Source: Brevibacillus sp. DP1.3A
GTDB lineage: Bacteria; Bacillota; Bacilli; Brevibacillales; Brevibacillaceae
Direction of reading: 5' to 3'
Length of the DNA stretch: 64,000 nt
Assembly (NCBI RefSeq): GCF_013284245.2
Contig: NZ_CP085876.1
Span: 6,327,501 to 6,391,500, forward strand
In this document: one piece after another, positions 59,834-64,000 of the stretch
How the letters are laid out: every line of letters begins with the position of its first letter
Position numbering within the stretch: the first letter of the stretch is position 1
Notes under the pieces: model-generated
What the model was told of the DNA's origin: nothing
The model's input: only the letters and a program-made list of their open reading frames with translations
The model's database searches: none
Program-made: the position numbers and the translations under genes

Positions 59834-60262
59834 ATGACGTATCAACATGATGATCACTTTGATTACTTTAATGATCCAGGTTTATTTTATGTTCCCGCTC
59901 AAACGCATCGAAGAAGAAATCCACGAATGCAGTGCGAAATTCGTCCTAGCGGCCGGAGGGAATGTAAAATTAATATCTTCTGGTTAGATGACGAAATTAA
60001 GAAATTCGGACGTAGAAATCATTTTTACAGAACAAACTTTGGACAATACAATCAAGTACTATTTCAACTTAATAATGTTGATACAGGGACAGGTATGGTT
60101 GATATAACAGTATTCCCTGAGAGAGGCAACCCGATTGTAATGAGCGTTCATGCAGATGATATGGTCGGTATCCAGTATGTGGGTTCACAATTCCCCGAGC
60201 AACGACGTCGGCCACCAGAGTGGTATTGTGCAGTAAATCCTTACGATGAAAGATGTTGGTAA
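59834..60262 (+). CDS. Hypothetical protein
   Basis: A 142-residue soluble protein, rich in Arg, Asn, Tyr and Phe, with an acidic/aromatic start (YQHDDHFDYFNDPGLFYV), a basic segment (HRRRNPRMQCEIRPSGRREC) and ending NPYDERCW. No signal peptide. I do not recognise the family; the composition is reminiscent of small spore or surface proteins, which is only an impression. RBS GAGGTGAGG precedes ATG 59834 and a terminator follows at 60275. Confidence 0.6.
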   Translation: MTYQHDDHFDYFNDPGLFYVPAQTHRRRNPRMQCEIRPSGRRECKINIFWLDDEIKKFGRRNHFYRTNFGQYNQVLFQLNNVDTGTGMVDITVFPERGNPIVMSVHADDMVGIQYVGSQFPEQRRRPPEWYCAVNPYDERCW

Positions 60263-60274
60263 GGCAATATTACT

Positions 60275-60306
60275 GCCCCTCTACTTGGGGCGTTTTTCTT
60301 TTTTAT
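60275..60306 (+). terminator. Terminator of the hypothetical gene
   Basis: GCCCC-TCTACTT-GGGGC followed by GTTTTTCTTTTTT, 12 bp after the stop codon. Confidence 0.85.
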
Positions 60307-60449
60307 CTATCGGTCTATTTGATATTAGTACCGAAATGTTGAGTAACCAAGAGTAAAACCCTCCCCGGTCAGATGAAGTGCACCCCTTAAAGTAGACATT
60401 GGAAAAACCCCTGCGGTTTACCGATGAAAACTTTAGGGGGTGTATTTTT

Positions 60450-60848
60450 ATGCCAGCAAAGAAAGGGCAGAAGTTTAAGCATTATAGTGAAGAACTTAAG
60501 TTGCAAGCAATTCAGATGAGATTAAAGGGTGTTTCCAAACGGGTGATCATGGAAGAATTGAAAATTCATGATGAGGACCGACTAAAGGTCTGGATGCGGA
60601 AGTATAGGAAACTCGGAGAGTTTGGTCTTCTAGATCAACGTGGCCGTCGCGAAGAATACATAGATGCAAACAGATATATCGAAAAGTTAAAGCGGGAGAA
60701 TAAGATGCTAAAAAAGTGCTTGGAAATCTGGATGCGGGAGGTGCAGTCCATAAGTATGCCGCAATCAAGAAAGCAGCAGGAGAATACACCATCAGTGAGC
60801 TCTGTAAGCTGTTTGGCGTCTCAAGAAGTGGATACTACGCATACTTAA
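60450..60848 (+). CDS. IS3-family OrfA (transposase helix-turn-helix subunit)
   Basis: A 132-residue OrfA with YSEELKLQAIQMRLKGVSKR (HTH) and the leucine-zipper-like end NRYIEKLKRENKMLKKCLEI. ATG 60450 follows TAGGGGGTG. Near 60708-60714 the slippery sequence A-AAA-AAG allows -1 frameshifting into OrfB, as in IS150-type elements; beyond this point the OrfA frame reads nonsense. Confidence 0.88.
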   Translation: MPAKKGQKFKHYSEELKLQAIQMRLKGVSKRVIMEELKIHDEDRLKVWMRKYRKLGEFGLLDQRGRREEYIDANRYIEKLKRENKMLKKCLEIWMREVQSISMPQSRKQQENTPSVSSVSCLASQEVDTTHT

Positions 60849-61600
60849 AACGCCAAGGAATAGATCGGGACAAGTCTATGAAAGATTTAGTCCAGGCTGT
60901 GTATAAGAAGTACCACGGTAAATATGGGTATAGACAAATCCAACTATTTCTCCTGCAAGATCATGGGGTGTGGGTCAATCATAAGAAGGTACTACGTCTC
61001 ATGCAAGAAATGGGGCTCCGTTCTCGAATACGTCGCAAGTATCGTTATCACCTTGCTTCATCGGTTGGGGGGCGAGTTGCCCAAAATATTCTACAGCGTA
61101 ATTTCAAAGCAGATGTGCCCAATCAAAAGTGGGTAACGGACGTCACACAGTATCGTGTCTCGGATACTTGGCTCTACCTGTCTGCTATTAAAGATTTGTT
61201 TAATAACGAAATCGTGGCCTATCACATGGATGTTCGCAACGACAATCAATTGGTCCTACGGACCTTTGAGAAAGCTTTTGAAAAGACGAAAGACGTGACT
61301 GGACTGATCGTTCACAGCGATCAAGGATTCCAATACACGTCCTACGCTTACCACGACATGCTGCCAAAGGTTGGCGCCCAAATCAGCATGTCTAGAAGAG
61401 GCAACTGTTATGACAATGCCTCGATGGAGAGCTTCTTCTCGCATCTTAAAACGGAAGGGCTCTATCCTTATGATATCCGAAGTATCGATGAGGCACAAAG
61501 GCGAATCGAGAAGTACATTGACTTCTACAACAAAAATCGCCCGCAGAGAAAATTAAAAAAGCTGACGCCTGTTGAATTCAGACGCCAGCTAGTGGCCTAA
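60716..61600 (+). CDS. IS3-family OrfB (DDE transposase catalytic domain)
   Basis: The frame contains HTH_21 (KYAAIKKAAGEYTISELCKL, RSGYYAYLKR) and the rve integrase core with the DDE residues in NQKWVTDVTQY, LIVHSDQGFQYTS and NASMESFFSHLKTE. It has no good independent start; it is expected to be expressed as an OrfAB fusion by -1 frameshifting at the A6G heptamer. Intact, so the element may be active. Confidence 0.92.
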   Translation: MLGNLDAGGAVHKYAAIKKAAGEYTISELCKLFGVSRSGYYAYLKRQGIDRDKSMKDLVQAVYKKYHGKYGYRQIQLFLLQDHGVWVNHKKVLRLMQEMGLRSRIRRKYRYHLASSVGGRVAQNILQRNFKADVPNQKWVTDVTQYRVSDTWLYLSAIKDLFNNEIVAYHMDVRNDNQLVLRTFEKAFEKTKDVTGLIVHSDQGFQYTSYAYHDMLPKVGAQISMSRRGNCYDNASMESFFSHLKTEGLYPYDIRSIDEAQRRIEKYIDFYNKNRPQRKLKKLTPVEFRRQLVA

Positions 61601-61669
61601 CGGCCCGGGTTTTTCTTACTGTCCACTAAACGGGGCCTTGACCAACATTTGTTTCGGGGTTTTTTTCTT

Positions 61670-62635
61670 CTACGTTAATTTTTCTACAATGAACGTGAGT
61701 TGCGCTTCCAAGGAGATCGGGTCATTAAAATAGGAGCCTTTCTGATCAATCTGAAAAACCTTGTTATTTTTTACTGCCGACAAGCCTTTCCAAACGTTTG
61801 TACCGTATACACTCTCCGGGTTGGCATCATCTCCGGACCATGCACTGGTAAAAATGTAGTCTCCCGCAAAGTCCGGCAGTGTTTCAAGCGAGACCTCCGC
61901 CCAGCCGGTATTGCTATCAATGGTTTCTTTTTGTACGGCATTCGGAGCCTTCAACTGGAATTCACCGTAAAGGATGTCTCCACCCCTTCCGAAGTTGTGC
62001 CCGAACGCATAGATCCCCTTGGCGTATGGCTGTAGAATCGAAACGGTTTTATCTCCTACCGCAGCTTGCACCTTTGGTTTTGCCTCAGCCATTTTCTTGT
62101 CCCAATCGACAATCCACTCATTCGCCTTGTCTTCTCTTCCTGTCATTTTGCCAAACTCCCGCAGTTCCTCGCGGATTGGCTTCTTACCGTATGGAATCAC
62201 TACCGTTGGAGCTATTTTAGTGAACTCCTCGATATTCTTATCCCCTTCAAACACGATAAGTAAATCTGGATTCATCGACAGTACTTTTTCTACCGATGTT
62301 CCGTCGCCTACGCTTTCGATACCATCCAGCTTCCCTTTAAAATACGGGTTTCCCATAGCATGGTCCGTGATACCGATAGGCTTGACCCCCAGTGTCAGAA
62401 AATGTCCAACATAGCTGTCTGCAAGTATCACAGCCCTTTTTGGGTCCTTCGGAATTTTCACAGTGCCATTAAATGCTTGGTAGTTGATATATTCATTGTT
62501 ACTCTCGTTAACTGAACTGTCCTGCGCAGGTTGAGCAGTTGGATTGGCTGGCGTCTGTCCGCAGGCTGATAACATGCTGATCATGGCCATAATAAGGGCT
62601 ATCATTATGATCTTATCTAAACCTGATTTTCTCAT
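61670..62635 (-). CDS. Iron-siderophore-binding lipoprotein
   Basis: A substrate-binding protein of about 321 residues with signal peptide and lipobox MLSACG, a Pro/Gln/Ser linker and a TroA/FeuA-like mature domain: DPKRAVILADSYVGHFLTLG, VEKVLSMNPDLLIVFEGDK, VWKGLSAVKNNKVFQID. No permease or ATPase is adjacent. The start is uncertain: ATG 62635 is 12 bases from GGGAGAGG, a TTG six codon positions... closer (62641) has better spacing. A Fur box lies 33 bp upstream, so it is iron-regulated. Confidence 0.87.
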   Translation of the reverse strand: MRKSGLDKIIMIALIMAMISMLSACGQTPANPTAQPAQDSSVNESNNEYINYQAFNGTVKIPKDPKRAVILADSYVGHFLTLGVKPIGITDHAMGNPYFKGKLDGIESVGDGTSVEKVLSMNPDLLIVFEGDKNIEEFTKIAPTVVIPYGKKPIREELREFGKMTGREDKANEWIVDWDKKMAEAKPKVQAAVGDKTVSILQPYAKGIYAFGHNFGRGGDILYGEFQLKAPNAVQKETIDSNTGWAEVSLETLPDFAGDYIFTSAWSGDDANPESVYGTNVWKGLSAVKNNKVFQIDQKGSYFNDPISLEAQLTFIVEKLT

Positions 62636-62667
62636 TCTCAAAAAGAACCTCTCCCTCAACGGAACTT

Positions 62668-62686
62668 GAAATTGATAATCATTCTC
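62668..62686 (-). promoter_or_regulatory. Fur box before the orphan siderophore-binding protein
   Basis: On the minus strand GAGAATGATTATCAATTTC matches the Fur consensus GATAATGATTATCATTATC at 16 of 19 positions. Confidence 0.75.
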
Positions 62687-62757
62687 GTGAATTTTAGCAT
62701 AAAGAGCTTGCTCTGCCCATCTTTTTCGTTCTCCGAGATACTATTTACAATTCGTCA

Positions 62758-62790
62758 CAAAAAAAATGCCGCGAAGCATGTTCGCGACAT
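62758..62790 (-). terminator. Terminator of the exported protein gene (copy A)
   Basis: On the minus strand ATGTCGCGAA-CATGC-TTCGCGGCAT followed by a run of T. A close copy with flanks lies at 63380-63409. Confidence 0.85.
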
Positions 62791-62811
62791 TGGTAGCTTT
62801 ATTTTTTTGGC

Positions 62812-63216
62812 TTATTTCGTTACTTTGTGAAGACCGAACAGCATGAGGACATCATTATCGTTAGTCTCATACTCTTTCACTTCACCTTTAAAGGAAGTTT
62901 CTTTGACAACAATCTTGCTGCCTGTCGCATTTGGTTTCATTTCAATCATATAGGAAGATAGATTAAGATCAGCTGCCGTTATACCTAACTTCTCGGAGAG
63001 ATCTTTAACCGTGGCCTTGTGCTCACCTAGTTGACTGTCTTTAATGGTTACTGCCTGGCCATCCTTAGAAAAAACGAATGCAATCGTTAGGTCTAGGTTA
63101 CTTTTTTCCGCAACGTTTGCTTTTGCATCTACTGTTGTAGTTGCATACGGTATAACAGTACCAATCACTCCAGTAAGTAACAAAGCTGATGCAGTTGTCA
63201 TCCATTTCTTTTTCAT
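62812..63216 (-). CDS. Exported hypothetical protein
   Basis: A 134-residue protein with a clear signal peptide (MKKKWMTTASALLLTGVIG, cleavage near VDAKA) and a mature domain of about 100 residues containing VTIKDSQLGEHKATVKDLSE and ending MLFGLHKVTK. No family recognised. ATG 63216 follows AAGGAGCGAG. It lies between the siderophore-binding protein and NO synthase genes, each with its own terminator. Confidence 0.68.
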   Translation of the reverse strand: MKKKWMTTASALLLTGVIGTVIPYATTTVDAKANVAEKSNLDLTIAFVFSKDGQAVTIKDSQLGEHKATVKDLSEKLGITAADLNLSSYMIEMKPNATGSKIVVKETSFKGEVKEYETNDNDVLMLFGLHKVTK

Positions 63217-63379
63217 TGGTCTCGCTCCTTTTCATTCCTTTTTTGTGTGCAAGTAAATCTCTTACTTGCTAAATCTAGGGTAAGATGAAATGTTAAACAA
63301 AATTGTGGGGTAAAACTAAAATTTTCCTTAAATCATCGCGCTTCCTCGGTTCTCAGAGATACCATTTTCAATCTGTCAC

Positions 63380-63409
63380 AAAAAATGCCGCGAAGTATGT
63401 TCGCGACAT
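63380..63409 (-). terminator. Terminator of the NO synthase gene (copy B)
   Basis: On the minus strand ATGTCGCGAA-CATAC-TTCGCGGCAT with TTTTT, ten bases after the NO synthase stop codon. Confidence 0.85.
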
Positions 63410-63418
63410 GTGAAAGCC

Positions 63419-64000
63419 TTATTTTTTGCCGAGCTCCGGCTTGTCTTGGTAAAAGAAATTCGGCGTATGGTTTGTGTTATCGTACAGACTGTGGAAAATG
63501 TGGGTAGCTGTTCCGGAGATCGGTGGAACCAGCCATGTCCAGTCACCAGTAACGGGTCGACCACATTTCTCTTCTCTTTCCTCGAATCGCTTGAATTGCT
63601 GGCTCGCCGTATGGTGATCGACAATCGATACTCCTTTTTCCTTGAAGGAATGCAGGACGGCTACGTTCAGCTCGATGAGCGCTTTGTCTCTCCAAAGTGT
63701 CGCTTCCTTGCTCGTATCGAGCCCCATGACCTCTGCGACCTTTGGCAGCATGTTGTATCGCTCTTGGTCAGCGAAATTGCGTGCACCGATCTCCGTCCCC
63801 ATGTACCAGCCGTTAAAAGGCGCGGCCAAATAGTCGATACCGCCAATCTCCATGCGCATATTCGAAACAATAGGAACCCCATACCATTGCAATTCCATAT
63901 CAGCAAAACCCGGCAAATCGGGATGCACGATCGGCACCTCCAAGACCAGCTCTTGAGGAATCTCAAAAAACTGCGGCGTCCGATCTCCAATTTGCACGAC
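63419..64000 (-). CDS. nos: Nitric oxide synthase oxygenase (5' end cut by window)
   Basis: The visible 194 C-terminal residues are a bacterial NO synthase oxygenase: FEIPQELVLEVPIVHPDLPG, LQWYGVPIVSNMRMEIGG, the substrate/cofactor region NGWYMGTEIGARNFAD (arginine-binding Glu), LPKVAEVMGLDTS, and the pterin-side SIVDHHTASQQF with PVTGDWTWLVPPISGTATHI. The haem-ligating Cys is in the missing N-terminal part. It makes NO from L-arginine using cellular reductases. The frame enters the window at base 64000. Confidence 0.95.
   Translation of the reverse strand, partial: VVQIGDRTPQFFEIPQELVLEVPIVHPDLPGFADMELQWYGVPIVSNMRMEIGGIDYLAAPFNGWYMGTEIGARNFADQERYNMLPKVAEVMGLDTSKEATLWRDKALIELNVAVLHSFKEKGVSIVDHHTASQQFKRFEEREEKCGRPVTGDWTWLVPPISGTATHIFHSLYDNTNHTPNFFYQDKPELGKK

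Larger units (their letters stand above)
60376..61644 (+). mobile_element. IS3-family insertion sequence (IS150-like group)
   Basis: Two overlapping frames encode a helix-turn-helix OrfA and a DDE transposase OrfB. The ends are imperfect inverted repeats: left TGAAGTGCACCCCTTAAAG then TAGACA, right (reverse complement) TGGTCAAGGCCCCGTTTAG then TGGACA, continuing to a shared GAAAAACCC. Length is about 1.27 kb. Both transposase frames look intact. No clear target-site duplication is visible with these boundaries, so the exact ends may be off by a few bases or one flank has changed. Confidence 0.88.

Noticed and set aside
60376..61644. Target-site duplication of the IS3-family element
   Set aside because: The three to four bases on either side (AGA and ACA) do not match for any boundary I tried.
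1..64000. CRISPR arrays, tRNA and rRNA genes
   Set aside because: No regularly spaced repeats, cloverleaf-like tRNA sequence or rRNA signature was noticed on either strand.

Overview
The window reads as a chromosomal segment of a Firmicute, most likely a Brevibacillus (B. brevis group). I infer this from recognisable gene families (mhqNOD-type operon, Btr-like AraC/binding-protein fusion, bacterial NO synthase, Mph-type macrolide kinase), strong AGGAGG-type ribosome sites, sigma-A promoters and intermediate GC. No rRNA, tRNA or CRISPR array was seen. Both ends cut genes: an SDR dehydrogenase at base 1 and a nitric oxide synthase at base 64000.

Layout. 0-3.6 kb: a sigma-54 activator controls a GntP permease and a 3-hydroxybutyrate-dehydrogenase-like SDR through a clear -24/-12 promoter and four upstream palindromes. 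3.7-5.5 kb: a YjbR protein and a MefA-like efflux pump with a leader ORF and RBS-sequestering hairpin. 5.6-11.9 kb: a Fur-controlled siderophore uptake locus (binding protein, two FecCD permeases, esterase fused in frame to a nitroreductase, AraC regulator); no ATPase is encoded there. 12-18 kb: a lipoprotein, a 202-bp palindromic element, DinB, a WYL regulator, a polysaccharide deacetylase and a fused OppD-OppF ATPase under a Fur-type promoter. 18-24 kb: a metal P-type ATPase, its ArsR regulator and a two-component system. 24-31 kb: mhqNOD with two MhqR-type operators, a second DinB, a dehydrogenase/MFS pair and a LuxR regulator. 31-36.3 kb: SMR and serine-hydrolase remnants, a PLP lyase and an alkylation-repair cluster (AdaA, AlkA, endonuclease IV, Ada-zinc-domain protein). 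36-45 kb: cyclase, MerR regulator with divergent acyltransferase, HEAT-repeat protein, an AT-rich orphan membrane protein, DHFR-like protein and a broken CorC-family gene. 45-59 kb: exonuclease III, a macrolide kinase with an MRLR leader peptide, membrane proteins, amino-acid permease, TetR-controlled MFS/monooxygenase/esterase operon, chemoreceptor, SDR and RidA. 59-64 kb: small exported proteins, an IS3-family element, an orphan siderophore-binding protein and NO synthase.

Two themes stand out. First, antibiotic-response leaders: the macrolide kinase is preceded by a 14-codon ORF ending in Met-Arg-Leu-Arg, whose codons can pair with the kinase RBS, and the MefA-like pump has a 43-codon leader ORF running into a hairpin that contains the pump RBS. 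Second, gene decay: at least four loci show what look like single-base frame losses (esterase/nitroreductase junction, Ada-zinc protein, AT-rich membrane protein, exported repeat protein), one gene carries two short tandem duplications, and three degenerate remnants are present. Several of the single-base events lie in homopolymers, so assembly error must be excluded before they are treated as biology.
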